Positions 20,832-33,430 of a DNA stretch of 64,000 nucleotides are shown one piece after another (the first letter of the stretch is position 1; each line of letters begins with the position of its first letter). A program made the position numbers and the translations under genes. Below the pieces are notes generated by a model, which saw nothing but the letters and a program-made list of their open reading frames with translations, searched no databases and was not told the origin of the DNA. Source of the stretch: Dasypus novemcinctus. Lineage: Eukaryota > Chordata > Mammalia > Cingulata > Dasypodidae. The DNA is taken from the NCBI RefSeq assembly GCF_030445035.2, contig NC_080688.1, positions 61,331,949-61,395,948 of the forward strand. Reading direction: 5' to 3'.

Positions 20832-22807
20832 AGAACCTAAGTATCTCTGTAGCCCTCAGGAACACCAGTGACTGGGGTTGTATCTACTTAGGCTGTTTCT
20901 GGGATCCTGCAGAGACATGCATAAGCGTGACCCCTCTGATGACCTCCCAGCACTTTTTGAAGTCTCTCAGCCATATAAACTCATTTGTCTTTACCATTTC
21001 CCACTTTCATTCAAGGTCTTTTTCTAGTTGCATTACCAGGTGGTGATTAGTAGTAATCCCTCAGCACTAGGGAGGCTCATCACAGGAGTCATGATGAGGG
21101 TAATGCATTTATATGCTGAGTTTGGCTTAGAGAGTGGCCACATTTGACTAACATGGAGGCTCTCAGGAAGTAACCTTTAGGCTCCCTGCAGCTCTAGGCC
21201 TAGTTGAAATTACAAGAACACAGGCTCCTAAGTATAGTCATCAGTATCAAGGGACCATCATTGGGCCATCCTTCTTCAATGGTCTTTGCCCTTGCACTTG
21301 GGGGACTGTTGCTGTTCCATTGGGGAGTGTGACAGAGTTTCCTGGAATGGGAACTCAGCACTCCATCAGTTGTTGTGTGTAATTCTACCTACTATCACAA
21401 TACCCAATGAATATTTGAACATTTTTATGCATGCCCTGGAGAACTCCCTCCTAAGCCTGTGTCCACCATCAACAACACCCCACACCAGTGTTCCTCCCCT
21501 GCCATAGTTGAACCCCTCTGTGGTTTAAAACTTCTTCAAAAATGAAGCCCAATATATTGCCAAATTCAAATAGTAGGAAAATGAAATAGTAAGGATAGTT
21601 TAAAGATTATAAATAGAATACATACTAATTTAGAAAAACTAAAAGTAAAAAATAAATTGGGGTATTGAAAAATGAAAAAATCATAAAACTTTGTTTTTTA
21701 TGTTTCACCTTTCATCACTGTAATAGGTGTTGCCCTGTATATACAGTGGCAAGACAATTTCATTCCTTCCTCAGCATCTACACCCTTTTTAAAAAATTTT
21801 TTAATTTTTTCTTCAAAAGACTTTCATATTATAGTAAAGTCACATATACAATATAAGGAACTTCCACATATCCAACATCAAACCCTTTTCCCCCTTCCCC
21901 AGCAATGATCTTTTTACATGTTCATGTTATATTTGCTGCAGCTGATGTACAGATATTGAAACATAGCTACAAAATATGGTTCCATTTTGGCTTACATTAT
22001 GGTTTATATTTTAGACTGTACACTTTTCTAAATTTTTAGTTACATTATGGTCTACACTTTAAACTATTTACTTTTATAAATTTTTGGTGAAATTTAACAT
22101 ATCCTATATCCATCATTGCATGATCTTGTGGAACACTTCCATTGTCCCCCAGTTATCCCTGCTTTCATCTATTCTATTCCTCTCTCCCCGTCCCCTCAGG
22201 GCCCACAGTGATAACCAAGCTTCACTGCTTGAAGGACCAGATTCACAGATACTCGCAACAATGCTGAGGGTTTGACACACTAGACTGTCCTCCCCCATTG
22301 GGAGCCACCAATTCTCTCTCAAGATACCCTTCCCTGTGTTTGAGAACATCATGCCTCCCAGGGATGGGGGTACACCTTCCCATTCACTGTATGGGTCTCC
22401 ATCCAATGATATAACACAGTATGACAAGATGAGCACTCACATACTCCCTAGAATACTGCCCTTGTGCCAGATGCCCCCCATTAAGCACCTTAAACAGGTA
22501 ACCCTTCCTTATTATATTTTCTAAAGAGTTTTCTCAACATTATAGTTTCAACCACATACCTGACAGTCTCCCGTGTTCATCTGCTTTCCCCAACCTTCCC
22601 CCCAATTCCTTGGGCCTACCAACCCTAGGCCCACTCAAACCTGCAAAGCCCCACCCAACAGTATTCCTATGCCTCTGTCTTATCCCTTCCCTGTACAACT
22701 ATTTACCTCCACTTCATCACAGACTTCACCCATGTACACATCAATTCAAAATGTTCCTAAACCCCCTGCCCCCCAATTTCCTATAAGCCTACCATCCAGT
22801 CTCTAGA

Positions 22808-25800
22808 TCACTGAGACAGCTTGGTTTGCTTATCTGACATCAGAGAGGTCATGTAATATTTGTCCTTCAATGTCTGGCTTGCTTCACTTAACATAAGGTA
22901 CTCAAGATTCATCCATGTTACCCCATGTATTTGTACTATATTCCTTCTTATTGCTGAATAGTATTCCATTCTATGTATATACCACATTTTATCTATCCAC
23001 TCATCTGTTGATGGGCATTTGGGTTGATTCCAACATTTGGCAATAGTGAATAATGCTGCTATGAACATTGGTGTTCATATATCAGTTTGTGTCCTTGTTT
23101 TCAGTTCTTCTGGGCATATACCCAGCAGTGGAATTGCTGGGTCATATGGCAAATCTATAGTTAGTTTTTTTGAAGAACCGCCAAACTGTCCTCCAGAATG
23201 GCTGGATCCTTCTGCATTCCCACCAGCAGTCGATGAGCATTCCCTTTCCTCCACGTCCTCTCCAACACTCGTAGTCTTCTATTTCTTGAATAGTCACCAG
23301 TCTAATGTGAGTAAGATGGTATCACATTGTAGTTTTGATTTGCATTTCCCTAATAGCTAATGATTTTGAACATCTTTCCATGTGCTTTTTAGCCATTGGT
23401 ATTTCTTCTTTGGAGAGACATCTGTTCAAATCTCTTGCCCATTTTTTAAATGGGTTGTTTGTCTTTTTATTTTTGAGATATAGGATTTCTTTATATATGC
23501 AGGATATTAGTTTCCTATCAGATATATGGCTACCAAATATTTTCTCCCATGGGTAGGCTGTCTTTTCACTTCCTTGACAAGCTCCTTTGAGGTGCAAAAG
23601 GCTTTTATTTTGAGGAGGTCCCATTTATCTATTTGTTCTTTTGCTGCTCGTGCTTTGGGTGTGAAGTTCATGAAGCTATTTCCTATTACAAGGTCCTGTA
23701 GATGCTTCCCTACATTGTTTTCCAAGGTCTTTATGGTCTTGGCTCTTATATTTAGGTCTTTGATCCACCTTGAGTTGATTTTTGCATAAGGTGTGAGATG
23801 GTAATCCCCTTTCATTCTTTTGCATATGGATATCCAGTGCTCCAAGCACCACTTGTTGAAGAGGCCATTCTCTCCCAGTTGAGTGGGCTTAATGGCCTTG
23901 TCAAATATCAGATAACTGTATATGTGAGGATCTATATCAGAACTCTCAATTCAGTTCCATTGGTTAGTATGTCTATCCTTATGCCAATACCAGGCCGTTT
24001 CACTACTGTAACTTTGTAGTATGCTTTGAAGTCAGGAAGTGTGATTCCTCCAACTTCATTTTTCTTTTTCATTGTGTCTTTGGCTATTCAGGACCTCTTT
24101 CCTTTCCAAATAAATTTCATAGTTAGTTTTTCTAGTTCATTAAAAAATGCCGTGTTGATTTTTATTAGGATTGCATTAAATCTCTAGGTCAGTTTGGGTA
24201 GGATAGACGTCTTAATGATATTTAGTCTTCCTATCAATGAACTGGGAATATTCTTCCATTTATTTAAGTCATCTTTGATTTCCTTTAACAGTGTTTGTAG
24301 TTTACTGTGTATAAGTCTTTTACACCTTTACTAAAACTTATTCCTAGGTATTTGATTTTTTTAATTTTCTATTGTAAATGGTATTTGTTTCTTGATTTCC
24401 TCCTCAGATTGATCATTATTGGTATTCAGAAATGTTACTGATTTTTGCACATTGATCTTATAACCTAAGACTTATAATCCATTTAAAGTTCTAGAAGCTT
24501 TGTTGTAGATTTCTGAGGGCTTTCTATGTATAGGATCATGTCATCTGCAAAAAGTGAAATTTTTATTTCTTCCTTTCCAATTTGGATGCCTTTTATATCT
24601 GGTTCTTGCCTCAGTGCTCGAGCAAGTACTTCTAACACAATGTTAAATAGGAGAGGTGATAGTGGACACCTTTGTCTTGTTTCTGATCTTCGGGGGAAAG
24701 ATTTTAGGATTTTACCATTGTAAATTATGTTAGCTGTGTATTTTTCATATACACCCTTTATCAGGTTCAGAAAGTTTCCTTCTATTCCTATCTTTTGCAG
24801 TGTTTTTTCCAAGAAAGTGTGCTGTATTTTGTCAAATGCTTTTTCTGCATCTATAGCTATGATCATGTGATTTTTCCCTTCAATCTGTTTATGTGGTGAA
24901 TTACATTAATTGATTTTCTTATGTTGAACTATCCTTGCATACCAGGGATGAAACCCACTTGGTCATGGTGTATAATTTGTTTACTGTGTTATTGAATATG
25001 ATTAGCAAGTATTCTATTGAGGATTTTCACATCTAGGTTCATTAGAGTTTTCCTTTCTTGTGGTGTCTTTGTTTTGCTTTGGTATTATGTGATGTTGGTA
25101 TCATAGAATGACTTAGGCAATGTTCCTTCTATTTCAATTTTGTAAGAGTTTAAGCAAGATTGGTATTAGTTCTTTCTGGAATGTTTGGTAGAATTCACCT
25201 GTGAAGCCATCTGGCCCAGCACTCTTCTTATTTGGGAAGTTTTAAATGACTGATTCTATCTCTTTACTTGTGATTGATTTGTTGAGATCATCAATTTCTT
25301 CATTTGTCAATGTAGGCTGCTTATGTGTTTCTAGGAATTTGTCCATTTCCTCTAAATTGCCCATCTTGTTGGCATATAGTTTTTCAAAGTATCCTCTTAT
25401 CATAGTCTTTATTTCAGTGGGGTCAGTGGTGATATCACCCTTCTCATTTCTTATTTTTGTATTTGCATCTTCTCTCTTTTTTTCTTTGTTACCCTAGCTA
25501 AGGATTTGTCAATTTTATTGATCTTCTCAAAGAACCAAATCTTGTTTTTTTTCATTTTTTCCTAGTGCTTTCTTATATTCTATTTCATTTAGTTCTGCTC
25601 TGATTTCTGTTATTTATTTATTTCTTCTTCCTTTGGGGTTACTTTGTTGTTGTTTTTTTACTAATTCCTCCAAGTGTGCAGTTCAGTCTTCAATTTTAGC
25701 TCTTTCTTCTTTTTTGATGTATTAATTTATGGCTATGAATTTCCCTCTCAGTACAGCTTTTACTGTGTCCCATAAGTTTTGATCTGCTGTGTTGTCATTT

Positions 25801-26325
25801 TCATTAATTTTAAGGTAGTTACTGATTTCTTTTGAGATTTCCTCTTTGACCCACTGTTTGTCTAAGTGTGTATTGCTTAACTTCCTTATCTTGGTGCCTA
25901 ATCTGGGTCTCTGGACCTTGCAGATGTCCAGCTTCATTCCACTGTGGTCAGAGAAATTATTTTGTAAGATTTCAATCTTTCTGAATTGATTGAGACTTTC
26001 TCTGTGTCCTAGCATGTGATCTATCTTGGAGAATTATCCATGCATACTTGAGAAGAATGTATATCTTGATGTATTTGGGTGTAATGTTCTGTATGTCTAT
26101 TAGGTACAGATCCTCTAATGTATTATTCAAAGTCTTTGCTTCTTTATTGATTCTCTGTTAAGATGTTCTGTCCAATGGTGATAGTGATGTATTAAGTTCC
26201 CCCACTATAATTGTAGAGGCATCAATTCCTTCACTTAGTTTTTCCAGTGTGTGCCTCATGTATTTGGAGATGCCCTGATTAGGAGTATGAATGTTAGGAG
26301 TATGAATGTTATGACTGTTGTTTCT
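22808..26325 (-). pseudogene. L1 ORF2 pseudogene (endonuclease remnant, RT, C-terminal domain)
   Basis: L1 ORF2 encodes the endonuclease/reverse transcriptase used for target-primed insertion. Recognisable parts on the minus strand are: the endonuclease-to-RT linker at 25722-26015 (ending AKAVLRGKFIAI-like; here VKAVLRGKFIAIN); the RT palm at 24483-24866, with [11 protein letters not shown], a [18 protein letters not shown] stretch ([14 protein letters not shown]) and FADDMILY; and the C-terminal domain at 23507-23845 ([33 protein letters not shown]) and 22808-23068 (MEYYSAIRRN, ending KLSQ). Between these pieces the frame is broken repeatedly by stops and shifts, and the first part of the endonuclease is missing. 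The protein cannot be made. The RT core is nonetheless readable, so this copy is younger than the one at 28.4 kb. Confidence 0.9.
24540..24551 (-). other. RT catalytic FADD motif (preserved)
   Basis: Minus-strand codons TTT-GCA-GAT-GAC give FADD, the L1-type version of the reverse transcriptase YxDD box, within the open segment 24483-24866. Confidence 0.85.
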
Positions 26326-26582
26326 TCTTGACTTTTTTTTAATTCATTTGAATTTCAGTCCTTCTTATGGCTGAATAATATTCCGTTGTATGCATATACC
26401 ACATTTTGTTTATCCTTTCATTAGTGATGGACCCTTGGGTTGCTTCCATCTTTTAGAAATTGTGACTAATGCTGCTATGAACATAGGTATTTGAGTCCTG
26501 CTTTCAGTTCCTCTTCTGAGGAAAGCTAAGTATAGAATTACTTCCACCACAACTGCCCCATTTTACATTTCCACCAGCAATG

Positions 26583-26603
26583 AAAGAGTGTTCTTATTTC
26601 TCA
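26583..26603. repeat. Target-site duplication, left copy (L1 tail)
   Basis: 21 bp beginning aaagagtgtt, identical to 27056-27076. Confidence 0.95.
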
Positions 26604-27055
26604 CACAACCAATCCAATGTCCACATAGAAGAGGTGGCATTGGATTGGGAAAAGTGGACATGGTGGACGATGGGTATGGGGAAAGGCAGGAAGAGATGAG
26701 AGGTGGAGGCGTCTTTGGGACATGGAGCTGCCCTGGATGGTGCTTCAGAGGTAATCACCGGACATTGTAAATCCTCACAGGGCCCACTGGATGGAATGGA
26801 GGAGAGTATGGGCCATGATGTGAACCATTGTCTATGAGGTGCAGAGGTGCCCAAAGATGTACTTACCAAATCCAATGGATGTGTCATGATGATGGGAACA
26901 AGTGTTGTTGGGGGGGGAGAGGGGGGGGTGGGGGGGTGGGGTTGAATGGGACTTCACATATATATTTTTAATGTAATATTATTACAAAGTCAATTAAAAA
27001 AAAAAAGAAAAAGATTAAAGACAAAAAAAAAAAAAAACAAAGTGAAAAAAAAAAA
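26604..27055 (+). mobile_element. Sense L1 3' tail with target-site duplication
   Basis: A 452-bp insertion oriented opposite to the surrounding L1. It holds the xenarthran tail words 'accggacattgtaaatcctc' and 'acttaccaaatccaatgg', a long G-rich run at 26908-26942 (typical of L1 3' ends) and a terminal A-rich stretch (about 26995-27055). A 21-bp direct repeat flanks it (26583-26603 and 27056-27076), exactly restoring the old L1 sequence when one copy and the insert are removed. Confidence 0.95.
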
Positions 27056-27076
27056 AAAGAGTGTTCTTATTTCTCA
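27056..27076. repeat. Target-site duplication, right copy (L1 tail)
   Basis: Follows the A-rich tail and repeats 26583-26603 exactly; the first bases merge with the poly-A. Confidence 0.95.
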
Positions 27077-28329
27077 ACATCCTCTCCAACACTTGTGGTT
27101 CTCTGTTTGCTTTTTTTTAATGGTAGCCATTCTAGTGGGTGTGAAATGATATCTCATTGTGGTTTTGATTTGCATTCCCCTAGTAGGTATTGATGTTGAG
27201 CATCTTTTCATGTTTTTTAGCCATTTAAATATCCTCTTTGGAGAAATGTCTGTTAAAATCTTTTCCCCATTTTACAATTAGGTTGTCTTTTTATTGTTGA
27301 ATGGAAGGATTTCTTTAATATATCCTTGATATTAAACTCATATCAGATAAGTAGTTTCCAAATATATTCTACCATTCAGTAGGTTGTCTTTTCACTTTCA
27401 TGACAGTCTTTTGGTGCACAAAAATTTTTAATTTTGAGGAGGTCCCATTTATCTATTTTTTCTTTCATTGTTTGTGCTCTTGGTGGAGTCTAAGAAACCA
27501 CTGCCTAACACAAGATCCTGAAGATACTTACCTACATTTTCTTCTAGGAGTTTCAGAGTCCTTGTTCTTATATTTAAGTCTTTGATTCATTTTTAGTTAA
27601 TTTTTGTGAATGGTTGAGATAGGGGTCCTCTTTCATTCTTTTACAAATGGATATACAATTCTCCCAATACTATTTTTTGGAGAGATTATTCTTTCCCAGT
27701 TGAGTGGACTTGGCAGCCTTGTCACAACTCAACTGACTATAGATGTGAGAGTCTATTTCTGAATTCTCAATTTGATTCCTTTTGTCAGTCTATCCTTGAA
27801 CACTGCAGCTTTGTAATATGCTTTAAAGTCAGGAAGTGTGTGTGCTCCAACTCTGTTCTCTTTTCAAGAAGTTTTTGGCTATTTGCGGTCCCTTACCCAT
27901 CTAAATATATTTGATAATTGAATTTTCCATTTTTGCAGAGAAGGCTGTTGGAATTTTGATTGGGACTTCATTGACTCTGTAAATCATTTTGGTAGAATTG
28001 ACATCTTACTGATATTTAGTCTTTCAGCACATGAACATGGAATGTCCTTTCATTTATTTAGGACTTCCTTGATTTTATTTAACAATGTTTTTTAATTTTC
28101 TGGGTACAACTCTTTTACATCCTTGGTTAAATTTATCCCTAAATATTAGGTTCCTTTAGTTGCTATTGCAAATGGAATTTTTCTATTGATTTGTTCCTCA
28201 GACTGCTATTTACTAGTGTATAGAAATAGTAAAGATTTTTGCACATTGATCTTGAACCCTGCCAGTTTGCTGAATTCATTTATTAGCTCTAATGGGTTTA
28301 CTGTTGATTTTTCAGTACTTTCTATGTAT

Positions 28330-28799
28330 TGGATAATGTCATTTTCAAATAATGAAAGTTTGACTTCTTTCTTTCCAATTTAGTTGAATTTTATTTCTTT
28401 TTCCTGACTAACTGCTCTGGCTAGATGTTCCAGCACAATATTTAATAACAGTGGTGACAATGGGCATCCTTGTCTTGTTACAGATCTTTGAGGGAAAGCT
28501 TTCAGTCTTTCACAATTGAGTATGATGCTAGCTGAGGATATAAAGGATATATGTCCTTTATAATGTTGAGGAAGTTTCCTTTTATTCTTATTTTTCTGTA
28601 TTTTTATCAAGAAAGGGTCCTGGATTTTGTCAAATGCCTTTTCTGCATCATATGAGATTATTTTAGATTTTCCCTTCACTTTGTTAATGTGTTGCATTAC
28701 CTTAATTTTCTTATGCTGAACCACCATTGCATACCTGGGATAAAATCCATTGATCATTGTGTATAAATCTTTTAATGTACTGTTGGATTCAATTTGCAA
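28330..28799 (-). pseudogene. Old L1 ORF2 reverse transcriptase remnant
   Basis: Minus-strand frame 28380-28799 contains [15 protein letters not shown] and [18 protein letters not shown], the same RT palm as the younger L1. Just beyond it the catalytic box reads F-E-N-D (28338-28349) instead of FADD, and a stop precedes it. The enzyme would be dead even if frames were intact. This belongs to the old interrupted L1. Confidence 0.85.
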
Positions 28800-29552
28800 G
28801 TATTTTGTTGAGGATTTCTGCTACTATATTCAAGAGAGAAATTGACCTATAGTTTCTTTTCTTTTAGTATCTTTATCTGGCTTCGATATTAGGATGATAT
28901 TGACCTTATAGAATGAGTTAAGTAGTATTTCCTCCTGTTCAAATTTTGGAAGAGTTTGAGCAGAATTGGTATTCATAGAATTTATAGAATTTATAGAATT
29001 CACCTGTGAAGTCATCTGGTTCTGGCCTTTTCTTTTCTGGGAGGTTTTTAATGATTGATTCAATCTCTTTACTTGTAATTGGTCTGTTGAGGTCTTCTAT
29101 TTCTTCTAGAATAAGTGTAAGTTATTTGTGTGTTTCTAGGAATTTGTCCATTTCATCTATGCTGTCAAATTTGTTGGCATACAATTGTTCATAATATCCT
29201 CTTATAATCCTTTTTATGTCTGTGGGATCAGTAGCAATGTCACACTCTCATTTCTGATTTTATTTATTAGCATCTTCTCTATTTTTTTGTAGCTAAGGTT
29301 TGTCAATTTTATGGATCTCTTCAAAGAACTAATATTTTATTTTCTTAATTCTATTTTTTATTCTCAATTTCATTGATTTCTGCTGTTATCTTTATTATTT
29401 CTTTCCTTCTGCTTGCTTTGGTATTTGTTTTCTAGTTTGGCCATGTGTGCAGTTAGGTATTTGATTTTAGCTATTTCTTCTTTTTTAAGGTAAGCATTTA
29501 GGGCTATAAATTGCCCTCTCATCACTGCCTTGACTGTATCATATAAGTTTTG

Positions 29553-29795
29553 TTGTTATTCTTGTTCTGTGTTTTTTTTTTTGTTGTTTGTTTTTGTTTT
29601 TGTTTTTGTTTTTTGAGGTACCGGTGTATGAACCTGGGACCTCTTATGTGGGAAGCTGGCACTCAAATCACTGAGCCACATCAGCTTCCCTGAGCTTTAG
29701 GGTTTTGTTCCTCAGTGGTTCCTGGTGCTGAACTCAGGACCTTCTATGTGGGAGGTGGGCACTCAATTGCTTGAACCACATCCACTCCATCCCAA
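29553..29795 (-). mobile_element. Dimeric DAS-type SINE inside old L1
   Basis: Two antisense monomers in tandem (about 29620-29690 and 29705-29790). Both contain a 'gaacctgggacctct' or 'gaactcaggaccttct' box-B region and a 'tgggcactcaa' box-A region. A T-rich tail ((TTTTTG)n) is at the left. An 8-bp direct repeat AAGTTTTG (29545-29552 and 29796-29803) flanks the insert and joins continuous L1 sequence. The junction word ccctgag recurs in the 8.2-kb dimer. Confidence 0.85.
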
Positions 29796-30159
29796 AAGTT
29801 TTGATATGTTCTGTCCTCATTTCCATTTGTCTCAAGATATATACTGATTTCCCTTGCAATTTCTTCTTTGACCCACTGATTATTTAACTTTCATGCATTG
29901 TGAATTTTCTGGTTCTATACCTGTTATTGATTTCCAGCTTCATTCCATTATGGTCAGAGAAAATGCTTTGTATAATTTCAATCTTTTTTAATTTATTGTG
30001 ACTTTTTTTGTGTCCCAACATGTAGTCTAGTCTGGAGAATGATCCATGTGCCCTTGAGAAGAATGTTTATCCTGTTGTTTTGGAATGCAGTGTTCTGTAT
30101 ATGTCTGTTACGTCTAGTTCATTTACATATAATAGTGTCCTTATTTGTCTTTTTTAGCT

Positions 30160-31344
30160 TTACTTTATTTTTCAAAGAAGATTAAGTTTTATATTTTTAA
30201 TACATCAAAAATATAGGAGGGATTCCCATATACCTCATCCCATCCCCTCCCCAACTTTTCCCATTAACATCTTTCATTAGTGTGGTATACTTGTTACAAT
30301 TGATGAATAAATGCTGATGCAGTACTACTAACCATGGTCTATAGCTTACATTACAGGTTGCATTTTGCACTGCACATTTTCACAGGTTTTGATAAAATGT
30401 ATAATGACCTATATCCATCATTGCAAAGTCATTTAAAACAATTCCAATGTTCAAAGTAAGTCCCATGTTACACTTATTCTTCCCTCTCCCTCCCCTCAGA
30501 ACCTCTGGTGACAGCTACTTTTATATTAATGTTATAAGATCTTCCATTGCTAGAATAATTATGTCTACTTTAGTCCATATTTGCATTCCCCCCTTATGTT
30601 TGCTCATTCCTCAATCTTGAGGATTTTCATATGGTGATGCCCATTCTGTTTCTGATTGAGAGCAGGCTTAGATTCCATGGGGCAGACGGAGGGAATTGAA
30701 TTGCTTGCAGTTGTAGATACTCTCTTCCCAGGTGAATGGGCTTTATCCATCATCATCCTTTTGTTTTTGTCCTGGGCAAGTCTGATGAACTAGAGAGTAG
30801 GTTTTGCAACACTGCTGAGATCAGGGCTCAATGGGCACATGAACAGCCAGAAGATTTAGATAGTGCTTATATTATTTAAATATTATATATTTATTACATT
30901 TAATGAGTATGGTTCTAATTATAAGTTTGAATAAAAGGGGCAGAAGAGTCATGTATAGGGAAATTTTAAATGAGTCTAACTCTGTTAACATTGGAGAACA
31001 TATATTCCAAGGGAAGGCCCACTGACAGGGTGCCAATTTCCTGAGATTGTCTGCCCTGCCTATAGTGTCTAGATGTCTCTAGAGCCCTCAGAACCACCCC
31101 TGCTTAAGGCACTGTTTACTGTGGCAGTCAATGAGATACTCCTGAGATGTGCATAAGCATAACCTCTGGAATGACCTCCCAACTCACTTTGAAATCTCTT
31201 AACCATAAGAACTCATTTGTATTTAATATTTCCCTTTTTAGTCAAAGTCTTTTTTCCAACAGCATTGCTTGTTTGTACTTGGTAATAATCCTTCGGTGCC
31301 AGGGAGGCTTATCCCCAGGAGCCATGTCCCATGCTGGGGGGAAG
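30160..31344 (-). mobile_element. Xenarthran L1 3' region inserted in old L1
   Basis: Shares a run of landmarks with the 20-21-kb copy: 'cttgcagttgtagatactctct', 'gaactagagagtaggtttt', 'gtgcataagcataacc', 'aagaactcatttgtattta' and 'gccagggaggcttatcccc'. T-rich text at the left end is its tail. It is 5'-truncated relative to the 20-kb copy and interrupts the old L1 endonuclease region between 'acatataatagtg' and 'aaagtctattttatctg'. Confidence 0.75.
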
Positions 31345-33002
31345 GTTAACAGCCTTTGGCGTAAAGTCTATTTTATCTGATATTAGAATATCTATCCCCA
31401 GCTATTTTCTGGTTACTATTTGCATGGAATATCTTTTTCAACCTTTCACTTTTAAAGTATTTGTGTCTTTAGGTCTAAGGTGAGTCTCTTGTAAACAACA
31501 TATAGTTTGGCCATGCTTTTTAAAATCTATATTGCCACTCAAAGTCTTTTGATTGGAGAGTTTAATCCATTAACAGTATTTTTACTGTTAAGGCAACTCT
31601 TACTTCAGCCATTTTGTCCTTCAGTTTTCATATTGTCACATCTTATCTTAAAAAAAAAAACACACCTCTCTTTTCCTTTATTGCAATCTTCTCTTCTATA
31701 AAGTTGATCTTTTTTGATGTATCTGACTGATCTCATTCTAATTTCTCTTGCTATACTTTTTAAAATACTTTCTTCATGGTTTCCCTGGGGTTCATTTTGC
31801 ACAACCTACATCTATAACCTACTAATTTGAAAAGATACCAACCAAACTTCAATAGTATACATGTTTTCTGCTCCCATATCCCTCTGTTTACCCTCTTTGT
31901 GTTGTTTTTCTTGCACTTTATATTTTGCATTCCATTATCAGGAAATATGTTCTTGTTCAATTGTATTTTGACTCTTGTAGGAATTAAAGAGTAGACTTTT
32001 ATATTGAGGGTACTATACTATTGGGTTTTGAATTTATCCTTTTTATTACCCTTACTTATAATCTTCATTTCTTCACACTATTCCAAGCCACTCTCTCCTG
32101 TATTTACCTTTCAACCTTCAGAATTCCCTTTAGTTATTCTTGAAGGGTAAGTCTTTTGTTCATTAATTCTCTCAGTTTCTATTTATCTGTGAATATTTTA
32201 ATCTCTCACTCATTTTTGAGGGACAGTTTTGCCAGATAAAGAATTTTTGGATGACAGTTTTTCTTCTTCAGTACTTTAAATATGTCATACCATTGCCTTC
32301 TTTCTCCATGACTTCTGACAAGAAATTGGCATTTAGTCTTACTGAGGATCCCTTTCGTGTGATTGGTTGCTTTTTCTCTTGTTGCTTTCAGAATTCTCAC
32401 TTTATCTTTGGGATTTGACATTTTGATTAGTATGTTCTCTGAGTAGGTCTCTTAGGATTTATTCTGTTTGGAATATGTGGGCTTCATGGACATATATATT
32501 TATATCTTTCATAAGAGTTGGGAAATTTTCAGCCACTATTTCTTCAAATATTCTTTCTGTCCCTTTCCCCCTCTCTTTTCCTTCTGGGATGCTCATGTTT
32601 GTGCACTTCATACTATGGCTAAATCCCCAAGGCTCTGCTCAATTTTTTTCTATTCTTTCCTCTGTATCTTCTTCTGACTGTATTATTTTGATTGTCCTGT
32701 CTTCCATTTTACTTATTCTTTCTTCTGCCGGTTTAAATCTGCTGTTATATGCCTCTAGTGTATTTTTAATATCTACTATTGTGCCTTTTATCACCATCTT
32801 TTCTGTTATATTTCTTTTTATACTTTCAAATTCTTATTTGTGCTCACACATTGTCTTCTTAATCTCTTTTATCTCTTCATGTGTATTTTCCTTCACCTTC
32901 TTGAATTGATTTAGGAGGTTTTTTGAAATTTCTTTGATTTGTTGGTCCTAATTCTGTGTCTTCTCTGATGTTTTAATTTTTTCCCTTCTGTGACACTTTG
33001 AA

Positions 33003-33430
33003 GCTTTTTGTAGATCCAAGAAAAGATCATGTTCTTGAAGCTAATCCATTCCTGTGCGTGTGGGACCCTTTGATTGGACTAAATTCAGTTGGTCTTTGAT
33101 TGGATTACTTCAGTGAGGGATGACCCAGGGAGGGTACTGGTCCTCTTCCTGGGTACTTTATAAATGGGAGAGAGAGAAAAAAACACAGACACAGAGACAC
33201 ACAGAAAAAGAAGCAGAGACAAAGAAACCCCAAGTGGCTGAGAGAGAGGCCTGGAGGAGAGGGAACAGTTAAGCCATATGCCTGATTGCCCACAGCTGAG
33301 CTCAGGGACAGAGCTTCACTAGATGCCTTGATTTAGCAGAGCTGCCATCATCCAAAGCTGAGTTCATAAAGAAAGCATCTTTAGAAGATGCCACCATGTG
33401 CCTGATCCCCAGTGGTTTCAGCATTCTCTA
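33003..33430 (+). mobile_element. LTR-like element related to the 49.1 and 62.5 kb copies
   Basis: Holds a 'tttataaatgggagagagag' TATA-like and purine-rich section and 'agatgccttgatttagcag', echoing the 'ccttataagcaaaagaaat' and 'gatgcctcgatttt' sections of the 49.1-kb element. Ends are unclear. It appears inserted near the 5' end of the old L1. Confidence 0.4.

Larger units (their letters stand above)
19925..21784 (-). mobile_element. Long xenarthran L1 3' region
   Basis: A 1.86-kb antisense block with its poly-A tail as a T-run at 19930-19990. Landmarks also seen in the 30.2-31.3-kb copy are 'cttgcagttgtagacactctc', 'gagcataagcgtgacccc'-like text, 'aaactcatttgtctttaccatttccc' and 'gggaggctcatc'. 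Two overlapping minus-strand open frames lie within it. It appears to be the long non-coding 3' end of a xenarthran L1 subfamily, truncated before ORF2. The boundary with the next L1 at 21785 is another T-run. Confidence 0.75.
21785..26335 (-). mobile_element. Younger L1, 5'-truncated (about 4.5 kb)
   Basis: Antisense L1 with T-run at 21785-21810 (poly-A), a 3' UTR to 22807, and ORF2 from its stop at 22808 to about 26325 where the endonuclease region breaks off. It is inserted, together with the neighbouring L1 tail and DAS SINE, into the older L1: sequence to the left of 19545 and to the right of 26340 is contiguous in L1 order. A 15-bp tandem duplication (aggagtatgaatgtt) lies near its truncated end at about 26281-26310. 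Confidence 0.85.
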
